From Collimonas antrihumi (GTDB lineage Bacteria; Pseudomonadota; Gammaproteobacteria; Burkholderiales; Burkholderiaceae_D), in NCBI RefSeq assembly GCF_018304965.1, contig NZ_JAGQED010000020.1:1-64000 (forward strand): 64,000 nucleotides of DNA. Reading direction: 5' to 3'. Shown in pieces: positions 27,805-36,252 of this stretch (position 1 is the first letter of the stretch; each line of letters opens with the position of its first letter). The notes under the pieces were generated by a model. It saw nothing but the letters and a program-made list of their open reading frames with translations. It was not told the origin of the DNA and searched no databases. The position numbers and the translations under genes are program-made.

Positions 27805-28638
27805 ATGAACCGGATTCTCATGCTGGCCTTTGGCCTGGCGTCACTGACGGCCACGCCCGCCACGGTAGTTGCAGCAACCGCAGCCACCAAAGCCGCAGCC
27901 ACCAAAGCCGCAGCCACCGATACCGCCCCGGCGGGCCGCTTAAGCGCGGCGCAGATCGTCGAAAGGAATGTGGCGGCGCGCGGCGGCCTGCAAGCCTGGC
28001 GCGCGGTCAACAGCATGAGCATGTCGGGGAAAATCGATGTCGGCGGCAAGCAGGAGACGTCGTTGCCGTTCGTGATGACCATGAAGCGGCCGCACAAGAG
28101 CCGCTTCGAGCTGCGTTTCCAGGAGCAAACCGCAGTCCAGGTCTACGACGGCACGCAAGGCTGGAAGGTTCGGCCCTTCCTGGGCCGCAATGACGTCGAG
28201 CCTTACACTCCTGCCGAAGCCAAGTCGGCCGCCGCATGGACCGAGCTGGACGGTGCGTTGATTGACTACGTCGCCAAGGGCACTACGGTTGAGTCGCAGG
28301 GCATGGAAGCGGTGGAGGGACATAGCGCCTACAAACTGAAGCTGACCTTGAAAGACCACGTCGAGCGGCACTTGTGGATCGACGCCAAGAGTTTCCTGGA
28401 ACTGAAAATCGATGGCGAACCGCGCAAACTGGATGGCAGGATGCACAACGTCGCCATTTACTACCGCGATTACAAGACTGAAAACGGGCTGACCGTGCCG
28501 TACGTCCTGGAGACGATCGTCACCGGCGCCAAGGCTAGCCACAAGATAAACATTCAGCATGTGACCGTGAATCCACCGACGACTGACGCGATGTTTGCGA
28601 AACCGCAGTTGACCGTAGCCAAGGTATCCAGCCAATAA
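27805..28638 (+). CDS. LolA-like periplasmic protein, copy 1
   Basis: Exported protein of 277 residues: signal peptide, an Ala/Lys/Thr-rich linker made of a repeated AATKA unit (about residues 25-38), then a LolA/outer-membrane-lipoprotein-sorting-like beta domain. Shared motifs are AQIVERNVAARGGLQAW, VYDGTQGWKVRP, IDYVAKGTTVESQGME and YYRDYKTENGLTVPYVLET. GAGGAGG precedes ATG 27805. A close paralog lies 13 bases downstream. LolA-like folds bind acyl chains or carry lipoproteins, so a role in delivering the surface proteins of this operon to the outer membrane is possible. Confidence 0.75.
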   Translation: MNRILMLAFGLASLTATPATVVAATAATKAAATKAAATDTAPAGRLSAAQIVERNVAARGGLQAWRAVNSMSMSGKIDVGGKQETSLPFVMTMKRPHKSRFELRFQEQTAVQVYDGTQGWKVRPFLGRNDVEPYTPAEAKSAAAWTELDGALIDYVAKGTTVESQGMEAVEGHSAYKLKLTLKDHVERHLWIDAKSFLELKIDGEPRKLDGRMHNVAIYYRDYKTENGLTVPYVLETIVTGAKASHKINIQHVTVNPPTTDAMFAKPQLTVAKVSSQ

Positions 28639-28651
28639 GGGATGGTCGACT

Positions 28652-29521
28652 ATGAACCCGCCTTCAAATCGGATAGCACGGTGGACGTTTTCCGCTTACA
28701 TTTCGGCGGGTCTGTTTGCGCTCGCCCTTGCGCAAGAGCCGGCGGTGGCGCAAAGCAGCGAACCAGGTTTGAGCGCGGCGCAGATCGTCGAGAAGAACGC
28801 CGCTGCGAGGGGCGGGGCGGATGCCTGGCGCAAGATCCAGACCATGATCTGGGTCGGGCATGTGGAGAGTGGGAATGTTGCTGTGCCGACTCTGCCATTT
28901 GTGCTCGAGCTGAAACGTCCCAATAAGACGCGTTTTGAAATTACGGTGCTCAATCAGGTATCGGTGCGCGTCTATGACGGCACCCATGGCTGGAAGTTGC
29001 GTCCGAACCGCAACGGCAAGCCGGATCTGCAGCCCTACACGCCCGACGAGCAGAAATTTGCGCATGAGGAACAGGTCATCGACGGTCCACTCATCGACTA
29101 CCAGGCCAAAGGGATTGCCGTCAGCCTGGAAGGGATCGATGACATCGAGGGGCATAAGGCTTATCGGCTGAACGTCAGGTTGCCGTCCGGGGCGAGCCAT
29201 CGCATGTGGGTCGATGCCGAGACTTTTTTAGATGTCAAGTATGACCGTGAGACCCGTAGCGCCATGGGCCAGCCGGCGACGATATCGGTGTTTTACCGCA
29301 ACTATCGCAGTGTCGAAGGATTGCAGATTCCGGCTGTTATTGAAACCGGAGTGGGCGCGACCCAACCCAGGAATAAGCTTGTGATCGAAAAGATCGCACT
29401 TAATCCGCCTATGGAAGACTGGAGATTCGCCAAACCCGGTACACAGGGACGCAACAATACGGTGTCGATAGGCGCCGATAATTTTCAGGCAGCCCGCGGA
29501 TCAGGCCGGCCGGATCGCTAG
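28652..29521 (+). CDS. LolA-like periplasmic protein, copy 2
   Basis: Paralog of the preceding gene, 289 residues with a signal peptide (about 1-35). Its motifs run parallel: AQIVEKNAAARGGADAW, VYDGTHGWKLRP, IDYQAKGIAVSLEGID, FYRNYRSVEGLQIPAV and a final NPPMEDWRFAKP matching NPPTTDAMFAKP in copy 1. It lacks the AATKA linker. A tandem pair suggests duplication and perhaps division of labour between two clients. It ends two bases before the start taken for the cytochrome fusion gene, so translational coupling is likely. Confidence 0.75.
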   Translation: MNPPSNRIARWTFSAYISAGLFALALAQEPAVAQSSEPGLSAAQIVEKNAAARGGADAWRKIQTMIWVGHVESGNVAVPTLPFVLELKRPNKTRFEITVLNQVSVRVYDGTHGWKLRPNRNGKPDLQPYTPDEQKFAHEEQVIDGPLIDYQAKGIAVSLEGIDDIEGHKAYRLNVRLPSGASHRMWVDAETFLDVKYDRETRSAMGQPATISVFYRNYRSVEGLQIPAVIETGVGATQPRNKLVIEKIALNPPMEDWRFAKPGTQGRNNTVSIGADNFQAARGSGRPDR

Positions 29522-29523
29522 CC

Positions 29524-31329
29524 ATGGCTGCCCACCTGCCGAGGACGATGGCGGAGTCCATCTGGCCGACTCCGTGGCTGCGTGACAGCGAAGGCAAGGC
29601 AGGAGTAAGAATATTTCTCCATGACGTGGCTGTTGCGCAAGCACGGCTGCCTGGAGTGTTGGTGCTTGCGCTTTTTTTTGCGCTGCTGTCCGGTGTCAAC
29701 TCGCTGTGGGCTGCGCCCCTTGCGGTTGTCCCCGTAAATGAGATCAACAGCGAGGTCAACAGCGCGGTCAACAGCGGCTCGCCCGCAGACGTCGGCGCAG
29801 CGATCTTCCGGCAGGGCATACAGGGTTCGGGTGCGCCGCTTGAAGCTACCCGCGAAGCCGGCGTCCGCCTGCAGGGCGCGGCTGCGGCCTGCATCAATTG
29901 CCATCGCTCGAGCGGCCTTGGCGCCAAAGCCGGCCGCGATACCATTCCGCCGATCACCGGCCGTTATCTGTTCCATCCGCGTGCAAAAAACATGGAGGAT
30001 CTCGACCTGCCTTATGTTGACGGTATCCGCGCAGATCGCGAGCCATACACCGATGAAACCATCGCCAGAGCGATCCGCGCCGGTCTCAACTCGGAAGGCA
30101 AGCCGCTCAGTTACCTGATGCCGCAATTCGCGCTGAACGACGCCGACATGGCAGCGCTGATCGCCTATCTGAAGCGTCTCGATCAACATCGGATGCGCGG
30201 GGTCGCGGATACGGTGCTGCACTTTGCCACCATCATTACGCCAGATGCGGACCCGGTGAAACGGCGTGGCATGCTAGACGTGCTGGAACAATATTTTACC
30301 GACAAGAATGCCTTCCCGCTCGGCGCCACGCCGCCCTTGCGCAGTTCGCGCAGAATGATGTTCATGGTGAATCGGCGCTGGCAGCTGCACGTCTGGGAGC
30401 TGAGCGGTCCGCCTGCAACCTGGGAGGAGCAGCTGAAACAACATCTTGCCGCAGAGCCGGTGTTTGCGGTGGTGTCGGGTTTGGGCGGCAAGACCTGGGC
30501 GCCGATCCATGCATTCTGCGAGCATGAGGCGGTACCTTGTCTCTTTCCGAATGTCGAAGCGCCGGTCGGTAGCGACCGCGACTTCTACTCTTTGTATCTC
30601 TCCAAGGGCGTCTTGCTGGAAGCGGAACTGATCGCGAAAAGAATTCTCGACGCGGGCAACGGCAAGCGGGCGAAGAGTGTGCGCCAGATCTATCGCGCCG
30701 GCGACAGCGGAGAATCGGGAGCCAAGGAACTCGCCATGGCGCTGCAGCATCGTGGCATTGCGGTATCAAGCCGTGTGCTGGCGCCCGGCGAGAGCGTTGC
30801 CAAAGCATTGCACGGGACCGCAAGCACGGACGCGCTGGTCTTGTGGCTACGCCCCGCTGATATCGCGGCGCTTGCCGGGGCACCGGCGCCGGCAGCTTCG
30901 ACTGCGGTGTTCATGTCGGGGCTGATGGGCGGGCTGGAGCACGCGCCGTTGCCGCCGGGCTGGCGCAGCAGTACACGCCTGGCCTATCCGGTCGATCTGC
31001 CGGAGCGCCGGCGTTACCGGGTCGACTACGCTTTCGGCTGGTTCGCGATCCGGCATATTCCGGTGGTGGCGGAGCAGGTGCAGGCGGACACTTACCTTGC
31101 CTGCGGCCTGTTGGCAGAGACGCTGAGCCACATGGTCGATACGTTTGTCGGCGACTATCTGGTCGAGCGTATCGAGGACATGCTGGAACGCAGGATCCTC
31201 ACCGGCTACTATCCGCGCCTGACACTGGCGTCGGGTCAGCGTTTTGCCTCCAAGGGAGGGTATATCGTCCATTTCGCCGAACCTGACGGCGTGCGGCTGG
31301 TCGCTGACGGCGACTGGACCGTGCCGTAG
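29524..31329 (+). CDS. Cytochrome c fused to a periplasmic-binding-protein-like domain
   Basis: Exported protein of up to 601 residues. A hydrophobic export segment lies at about 43-63 (LPGVLVLALFFALLSG), later than usual, so the true start may be downstream (for example GTG 29626). A class-I cytochrome c domain follows (about 85-225) with the haem-attachment CINCH (123-127) and a probable axial Met in SYLMPQF. The C-terminal ~350 residues look like a type-1 periplasmic binding protein (AVVSGLGGKTWAPIHAFCEHEAVPCLFP; FYSLYLSKGVLLEAELIAKRIL), though no transporter is nearby. A haem domain tied to a ligand sensor or binder is unusual and may pass electrons from the copper oxidases. Confidence 0.75.
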   Translation: MAAHLPRTMAESIWPTPWLRDSEGKAGVRIFLHDVAVAQARLPGVLVLALFFALLSGVNSLWAAPLAVVPVNEINSEVNSAVNSGSPADVGAAIFRQGIQGSGAPLEATREAGVRLQGAAAACINCHRSSGLGAKAGRDTIPPITGRYLFHPRAKNMEDLDLPYVDGIRADREPYTDETIARAIRAGLNSEGKPLSYLMPQFALNDADMAALIAYLKRLDQHRMRGVADTVLHFATIITPDADPVKRRGMLDVLEQYFTDKNAFPLGATPPLRSSRRMMFMVNRRWQLHVWELSGPPATWEEQLKQHLAAEPVFAVVSGLGGKTWAPIHAFCEHEAVPCLFPNVEAPVGSDRDFYSLYLSKGVLLEAELIAKRILDAGNGKRAKSVRQIYRAGDSGESGAKELAMALQHRGIAVSSRVLAPGESVAKALHGTASTDALVLWLRPADIAALAGAPAPAASTAVFMSGLMGGLEHAPLPPGWRSSTRLAYPVDLPERRRYRVDYAFGWFAIRHIPVVAEQVQADTYLACGLLAETLSHMVDTFVGDYLVERIEDMLERRILTGYYPRLTLASGQRFASKGGYIVHFAEPDGVRLVADGDWTVP

Positions 31330-31393
31330 CGGCGCGATGAGGTGCAGTCGTATGAAATTGCAGTTCGTTAGTCCAATTTTGGGAGCGATTATC

Positions 31394-32044
31394 ATGAAAA
31401 CAGTCATTAAATCCTTGTCCGGCGCCTTGGTGCTGACGGCCGCCGGGATGATTGCGCCGGCTGCTCTTGCGGCCGCCACTGGCGCGTCGGCTGTAATGGC
31501 GGCTGTGGACGCACCAGATCCGCATGCCCACCATCATCACATGATGTCGGAGATCATGCGCTCGACGGTGGATTACACGTTGCCGCAGGTGTCGCTGGTG
31601 CGGGAAGATGGCAAAGCGGTGTCGCTCATCAATGAGCTGAATGACGGGCGGCCGGTGATTTTGACCTTTATCTACACCACTTGTACCTCGATCTGCCCCA
31701 TGATCAGTCAGACGTTGTCGCAATTGCAGAGCGACCTCGGTAGCGATCGCGACAAAGTGCATATGGTATCGATCTCGATCGATCCTGAGCAGGATACGCC
31801 TGCGCGGCTGCGGGAGTATGCGAAAAAATACGGGGCTGGGCCTGAGTGGCAGCATTACACCGGGACGGTGGCGGCGAGTATCGCGACGCAGCGTGCCTTT
31901 GACGTCTATCGGGGCGACAAGATGAACCATAATCCGGTGACTCTGCTACGTGCTGCGCCCGGGAAGCCGTGGTTGCGGATCGATGGTTTTGCTACTGTGG
32001 CTGAGCTGCTGGGTGCTTACCACGAGTTGGTGGCGTCGAAATAA
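31394..32044 (+). CDS. Sco1/SenC-type copper chaperone
   Basis: Exported thioredoxin-fold protein of 216 residues with a signal peptide (1-27), a His-rich stretch after it (DPHAHHHHMM) and the Cu-binding CxxxC (Cys97, Cys101 in TTCTSICP) plus the third ligand His179 (KMNHNP). Sco proteins insert copper into oxidases. Here it closes a run of copper proteins rather than cytochrome oxidase genes, which suggests it metallates the secreted multicopper oxidases. ATG 31394 is preferred because GGGAG lies upstream; ATG 31352 is in frame as an alternative. Confidence 0.88.
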   Translation: MKTVIKSLSGALVLTAAGMIAPAALAAATGASAVMAAVDAPDPHAHHHHMMSEIMRSTVDYTLPQVSLVREDGKAVSLINELNDGRPVILTFIYTTCTSICPMISQTLSQLQSDLGSDRDKVHMVSISIDPEQDTPARLREYAKKYGAGPEWQHYTGTVAASIATQRAFDVYRGDKMNHNPVTLLRAAPGKPWLRIDGFATVAELLGAYHELVASK

Positions 32045-32083
32045 GTTGCTGCAAGGATGGGTTCGGTTAGCCGCGAGTAGTAG

Positions 32084-32114
32084 TTAAAAGGGGGCAGAGT
32101 CTGACCCCTTTTAA
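32084..32114. repeat. 31-nt palindrome downstream of the copper operon
   Basis: Arms TTAAAAGGGGGCAGA and TCTGACCCCTTTTAA pair with one mismatch around a single central G. It lies between the ends of the sco gene and a convergent gene. It may act as a bidirectional terminator. Its GGGGTCAGA core also resembles a short palindromic repeat dispersed in many proteobacterial genomes. Confidence 0.65.
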
Positions 32115-32134
32115 CGGACCACGAAGTACAAACC

Positions 32135-32641
32135 TTAACCTTTCACCGGATGAGCCGGAGGCCCACCAGCAAACAAAATCCTGGCAGCGCCATCGGCAAT
32201 ATCAATCACCATCGTCGACATCACATTGCACCGAGTCTTACTGATCTTCCATTCGCCTTCAATCTTCCGATATTCGTCTTCGTAAAATGCGCCCAACTGC
32301 GTCACGGTTTTCTTGATCGTGTCGATTTGCTGGTAATGCAAGCCCCAGCTGGCGCGTGCCAGGTTTTGCTCCAATATCGCGATTTGCGGATTGACGCCAT
32401 GGTGCATCTCGACGATGTGCGGATGACAGCCAAGCCGTACGAATACGTCGACCAGTTGATCGCGATGCGTGAAACATCCAACGACGCCGTAATCGATGAC
32501 TACTTCACCTTCCATAAAACATGCGCGCATCCCTTCCGGATCTTTCCGGTCGCAGCAAAGAAGATAATCGGCTTTGAGCTGGCATATGGCCTGGATGTCT
32601 TCCATGCGGGTTAAACGTGCTTCCAATGCGTTCAGATCCAT
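32135..32641 (-). CDS. SnoaL-like (NTF2-fold) protein
   Basis: Cytosolic NTF2-fold protein of 168 residues of the SnoaL_4 type (LEARLTRMEDIQAICQLKADYLLCCDRKD; VVIDYGVVGC; EMHHGVNPQI; GLHYQQID). The family includes isomerases, dehydratases and ring-hydroxylating small subunits. The start is ATG 32641, supported by AAGGAAAA. It is divergent from an SDR gene and shares with it a region bearing two copies of the 20-bp dyad. Catalysis on a pathway intermediate of the neighbouring catabolic cluster is likely, the reaction unknown. Confidence 0.75.
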   Translation of the reverse strand: MDLNALEARLTRMEDIQAICQLKADYLLCCDRKDPEGMRACFMEGEVVIDYGVVGCFTHRDQLVDVFVRLGCHPHIVEMHHGVNPQIAILEQNLARASWGLHYQQIDTIKKTVTQLGAFYEDEYRKIEGEWKISKTRCNVMSTMVIDIADGAARILFAGGPPAHPVKG

Positions 32642-32712
32642 GCAGTTTTCCTTTTGTCTTGGTGTCGCAGCGGGGGCTGTCTGCAAAGAATAGAAAGAAC
32701 CGCCATGTCCTG

Positions 32713-32732
32713 CATCGTCTCTATGGACGACG
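32713..32732. promoter_or_regulatory. 20-bp dyad operator, site A
   Basis: CATCGTCT-CTAT-GGACGACG. Matches the consensus CATCGTCY-N4-RGACGATG shared by several promoters of the catabolic cluster. It lies between the divergent SnoaL-like and SDR genes, about 72 bases from the former's start codon. Confidence 0.55.
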
Positions 32733-32750
32733 ACTTCGGTGCAATCGGGT

Positions 32751-32770
32751 TTTAGTCTCTTCGGACGATG
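32751..32770. promoter_or_regulatory. 20-bp dyad operator, site A'
   Basis: TTTAGTCT-CTTC-GGACGATG. The right half is a perfect copy of the consensus and the left half is weaker. It is centred 38 bp from site A in the same divergent region, nearer to the SDR gene at 32875. Confidence 0.45.
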
Positions 32771-32874
32771 GCGTATGCGCCTTGCGATGAAATGATGGTG
32801 CGGCGTAGCTGTTGCTTGGACCAATCTTAGCCAATGCGTATTGTGCAAACCAACATGACAAAACAGGAGACCGC

Positions 32875-33741
32875 ATGACCGCTCAACATTCGAATATCGT
32901 CGCCGTTGTCACCGGCGCTTCGCGCGGGGCCGGCAAGGGCATCGCGCTGGCACTCGGCGCTGCCGGGGCTACCGTGTACGTTACCGGCCGTTCACAGCAG
33001 GAAGGTGACGCTGCGTTGCCAGGTACCATATATGCCACCGCAAAGGAGATCGATGCACCCGGCGGCATCGGAATCCCGGTAGTGTGCGATCACGCTAGCG
33101 ATGCTCAGGTTGCAGCCTTGTTCGAGAGAGTAGGGCGCGAGTCGGGACGGCTCGATATCCTGGTTAATAATGCTGCGTTTATTCATGATCAGTTAATCCA
33201 GCGCGGCGGTTTCTGGGAGAAGTCGCTGGACCTGGTGGATATCCTGGATGTCGGTTTGCGCTCGGGTTATGTGGCGAGCTATTACGCTGCGCCTTTGCTG
33301 ATCGCCAGCGGCAAGGGGTTGATCGCTTTTACGTCGTCCTACGGCGCCAGTTGTTATATGCACGGCCCGGCTTACGGTGCGCAGAAGGTCGGTGTCGATA
33401 AATTCGCCAAGGATATGGCGGTTGATCTACGTGCGCATAACGTGGCCGCGGTATCGCTCTGGATGGGGCCGCTCAGAACTGAACGGACGCTCGGTGTATG
33501 GGAGCGTGAACCGGATAAATATGCGGCATTTGCGCCGTATGCCGAGAGCCCGCAGTTTACCGGCATGCTGGTGGATGCGTTGTATCGCGATCCGCGCATG
33601 ATGGATAAATCCGGGCAAGTGCTGGTCGGGGCTGAGTTGGCGTTGGAATACGGAATACGCGATCTGGATGGCAAGCAGCCGCCGTCGTATCGTGAAATGT
33701 TGGGCGGGCCGACACAGGCCCATCCGGCGCTGGTCGAGTAA
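32875..33741 (+). CDS. Short-chain dehydrogenase/reductase
   Basis: NAD(P)-dependent oxidoreductase of 288 residues with the SDR cofactor motif TGASRGAGKG (about 13-22), NNAA near residue 100, and a catalytic Ser in TSSYGAS with the YGAQK active site. CAGGAGACC precedes ATG 32875. Longer than the classical 250 residues because of a C-terminal extension (MMDKSGQVLVGAELALEYGI), typical of DHRS1-like SDRs. It starts from the divergent region holding operators A and A' and probably oxidises an alcohol in the catabolic pathway. Confidence 0.85.
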   Translation: MTAQHSNIVAVVTGASRGAGKGIALALGAAGATVYVTGRSQQEGDAALPGTIYATAKEIDAPGGIGIPVVCDHASDAQVAALFERVGRESGRLDILVNNAAFIHDQLIQRGGFWEKSLDLVDILDVGLRSGYVASYYAAPLLIASGKGLIAFTSSYGASCYMHGPAYGAQKVGVDKFAKDMAVDLRAHNVAAVSLWMGPLRTERTLGVWEREPDKYAAFAPYAESPQFTGMLVDALYRDPRMMDKSGQVLVGAELALEYGIRDLDGKQPPSYREMLGGPTQAHPALVE

Positions 33742-33749
33742 GCGGTTTT

Positions 33750-33783
33750 GGAGGCGCCCGCAGGAGGCGCAGCGGGCGCCTCC
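33750..33783. terminator. GC-rich hairpin between convergent genes
   Basis: A perfect 12-bp stem (GGAGGCGCCCGC / GCGGGCGCCTCC) with a 10-nt loop begins eight bases after the SDR stop. There is no T-run, so it may be an mRNA-stabilising or Rho-assisted hairpin rather than an intrinsic terminator. Confidence 0.5.
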
Positions 33784-33812
33784 GCGCTGCTCTACTCTAC
33801 CTGTGCGACTGC

Positions 33813-34076
33813 CTAGCGCCCGTGCAACTGCAGCATGGCCCAGACATTGCCGCGGTAGCTTGGATATTGTTCGGAATTCTGCGCCTGTTCCAGCGCTGTC
33901 GCAGATTGCTGTACGGCAAGTGCCAGTCCGCCGAGGCCGGCCAGAACGAACAAGGTGCAGCCGATAAGACGAAATAATCTGGCGGTCCTGCGAGGGTGGG
34001 AAGCATTTTTGCCAGCCATGCTGCCATGGCTCTGAAACTTGTTCGCTCCAGACCGATGCGCGGTGCGGTAGTTCAT
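33813..34076 (-). CDS. Small membrane protein (87 aa)
   Basis: A basic N-terminus (about 1-35) is followed by one hydrophobic helix (LIGCTLFVLAGLGGLALAV) and a polar, Gln-rich tail. AGGAG lies six bases before ATG 34076, good support for translation. It is convergent with the SDR gene and followed by nothing on its strand. No family is recognised; it may be unrelated to the catabolic genes around it. Confidence 0.55.
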   Translation of the reverse strand: MNYRTAHRSGANKFQSHGSMAGKNASHPRRTARLFRLIGCTLFVLAGLGGLALAVQQSATALEQAQNSEQYPSYRGNVWAMLQLHGR

Positions 34077-34301
34077 GATTGTCTCCTATGTCTGCCAAGA
34101 TTGATTCCTGGAAACTAGTTCTTTGCCGGCTTTTTGCCGTGCTTTTATCTGCTACTTTTGGTACTGCCTTTACTGCATCTTCCACATATCCCGTTGCCTT
34201 GACCTCGTCCAAATAGACTATTCGCCTGATTATTTATTGCTTGCCAAAACGACACCGGACAGCTGATCGCTAATTCAGCCCGCTTGTCGCCCTGGCTGAG
34301 G

Positions 34302-35243
34302 TCAATCCTGATGGCCGAGCGCCCGGCTGACCGCATTTGCGCCTAGCACCAGCGCATCGTCGGCGGCTTGCATCATGCCCGTCATGCTGGCAAAACCGTG
34401 AAATACGCCATCCCAGCATTTGAACTCGACCGGCACCCCGGCATGCTGCAGGCGCTTGGCATAGGCCGCGCCTTCGTCGGCAAGGGGATCGCATTGTGCG
34501 GTAATGATGGTGGCGGAAGGCAGGCCGGCCAGATCGACGGCTTGAGCCGGAACCGCATGGCCGTTCTGGCGATCCGCCGGATGCTTCAGGTATTGGCGCC
34601 AGAACCATTGCATCATGTCGCGCGTAAGCAGGTAGCCGCTGGCGTAGCTGTCGAACGAGGGTGTATCGCAGGCGGCGTCGATGACTGGATAAAACAGCAA
34701 TTGGTGTGAAATTCGCGGTAGATTCTGTGCCGGATCGCGGGCCATCAAGGTGCACGCTATGGCCAGGTTGCCACCTGCGCTGTCGCCGCAGACTGCCAAG
34801 CGATGCGGATCGATCTGGCATTCCCCGGCATGTGCATGCAGCCACTGCAACGCGGCGCGCGCATCGTCGAGCGCTGCCGGGAAGGGCGCATCCGGGGCCA
34901 GCCGGTAATCCACCGCGATTACGGCGCAGCCACTCAGATTGGCCAGGCGGCGGCAGAGGTTGTCATGCGATTCCAGATCGCCGTCAACCCAGCCGCCGCC
35001 GTGGAAAAACAGGATTGCCGGCAACGTTGCGCCCGGCTTTGGATGATACAGACGCAGCGCCAGCGGGCCGCCGGGGCCGGTGATGACGCGATCGGCAATC
35101 TGCGCTACGAGTTCATTGGAAGGGGGCAGTTTTTGCTGGGCGATCATGGCCCGGTAGTCACTCGCCTGCAATGTCGCAAAGTCTGGTTGAGGGATGGCGG
35201 CGAACATCGACAGAATCGCCTGGGCTTGCGGATCAATGGTCAT
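34302..35243 (-). CDS. Alpha/beta hydrolase, hormone-sensitive-lipase family
   Basis: Esterase of 313 residues with the HSL-family oxyanion motif HGGGW, the nucleophile elbow GDSAGG, an Asp in QCDPLADEG and the catalytic His in VFHGF. It hydrolyses short acyl esters of bulky alcohols. ATG 35243 is preceded by CCGGAG; longer upstream frames give low-complexity sequence and are rejected. It follows the SDR at 35299-36096 on the same strand with a 55-base gap, and both are probably driven from the promoter holding site B. Confidence 0.85.
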   Translation of the reverse strand: MTIDPQAQAILSMFAAIPQPDFATLQASDYRAMIAQQKLPPSNELVAQIADRVITGPGGPLALRLYHPKPGATLPAILFFHGGGWVDGDLESHDNLCRRLANLSGCAVIAVDYRLAPDAPFPAALDDARAALQWLHAHAGECQIDPHRLAVCGDSAGGNLAIACTLMARDPAQNLPRISHQLLFYPVIDAACDTPSFDSYASGYLLTRDMMQWFWRQYLKHPADRQNGHAVPAQAVDLAGLPSATIITAQCDPLADEGAAYAKRLQHAGVPVEFKCWDGVFHGFASMTGMMQAADDALVLGANAVSRALGHQD

Positions 35244-35298
35244 TGATGCTCCGGAAAGAAAAGGTAAGAGGGGGGGCGGAGAGGGGGGCAACGGCGGC

Positions 35299-36096
35299 TT
35301 ATTCAACCGCCAGCAGGGTTTCCATCCGCTGCCTGAGCGCGGGCTTGAGAATCGCCGCGTGCGGATAAATCCAGAACTTGTCGGCGTCGACGCCAGCCAG
35401 GACAATGTCGGCCAGTTCGTCGGGATGCATGCCGGCGCTGATCATGTTGCGCAAAAAATCGTTGCTGCCGGCGACTTGCGGATCGTCCTGAGCCGGGACG
35501 ATATCGCGGCAGATGCCGGTATTGACCGGGCCCGGACAGACAATCGAGATTTTCAAGGGCAGCTTCAGTGCGCTGAATTCCTGCTGCATGGTTTCGCTCA
35601 ACGCCACCATGCCGTGCTTGGATACGGTGTAAGGCGCAAGCCAGGGGCCGACCAGCAAGCCGGCCAGGGATGCGATATTGACAATGTGACCAGATCCTTG
35701 TTCTATGAAGCGCGGCACGAAGGCGCGAGCGGTGCGGATCGCCGCCCACAGATTGATGTCCAGCACCTTTGCCCACTGCGCTTCGTCCAGCTCCCAACTG
35801 CGGCCGCTGACCAGCGTGCCGGCACAGTTGTAGAGCCAGTCGACCTGGCCGAAAGCGGCGAAGGCGTGCTCGCTCAATGCCGTAATCTGTTCTGCTCTGG
35901 ATAGATCGGTTTTGAGTATCGAGATACGGACTGAAGGGGCTGCCTTGGCGATATGCGCGGCGCTTTGGCGTAAGCCGTCCTCGTCAATATCCGCCAGCAC
36001 CAGATTGATGTTTCGTTTCGCCAAGGCATAGCTGATGGCGCGGCCGATCCCGCTGGCGGCGCCGGTGATCACGGCGCAACGCGATGATGAGGGCAT
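35299..36096 (-). CDS. Short-chain dehydrogenase/reductase
   Basis: Classical SDR of 265 residues: TGAASGIGRA near the N-terminus, NCAG near residue 90, Ser in NIASLAGLL, and the YTVSK catalytic Tyr/Lys. An aspartate after the second strand (LADIDEDG) favours NAD over NADP. GGAG precedes ATG 36096. It is the first gene of a two-gene minus-strand unit with the HSL-type esterase. Operator site B lies about 60-80 bases upstream. Confidence 0.87.
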   Translation of the reverse strand: MPSSSRCAVITGAASGIGRAISYALAKRNINLVLADIDEDGLRQSAAHIAKAAPSVRISILKTDLSRAEQITALSEHAFAAFGQVDWLYNCAGTLVSGRSWELDEAQWAKVLDINLWAAIRTARAFVPRFIEQGSGHIVNIASLAGLLVGPWLAPYTVSKHGMVALSETMQQEFSALKLPLKISIVCPGPVNTGICRDIVPAQDDPQVAGSNDFLRNMISAGMHPDELADIVLAGVDADKFWIYPHAAILKPALRQRMETLLAVE

Positions 36097-36156
36097 GAAG
36101 AATCTCCGGTATGAGAAATGTTATGCCCTCACTATCCGCATAGCCGTCATGCATTG

Positions 36157-36176
36157 CATCGTCCGTAAGGACGATG
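36157..36176. promoter_or_regulatory. 20-bp dyad operator, site B (perfect palindrome)
   Basis: CATCGTCC-GTAA-GGACGATG has perfect 8-bp arms. The symmetry extends outwards to ATTG/CAAT with a one-base bulge. It is the best copy of the shared motif and lies 61-80 bases upstream of the SDR start at 36096. Confidence 0.65.
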
Positions 36177-36252
36177 TCAATCCGCGCCAAGGCTCGTACT
36201 TTGTCCTGCAGTTGCAAAGGGATGCAAGGTATTGCTAATTCGTCACATTTTG

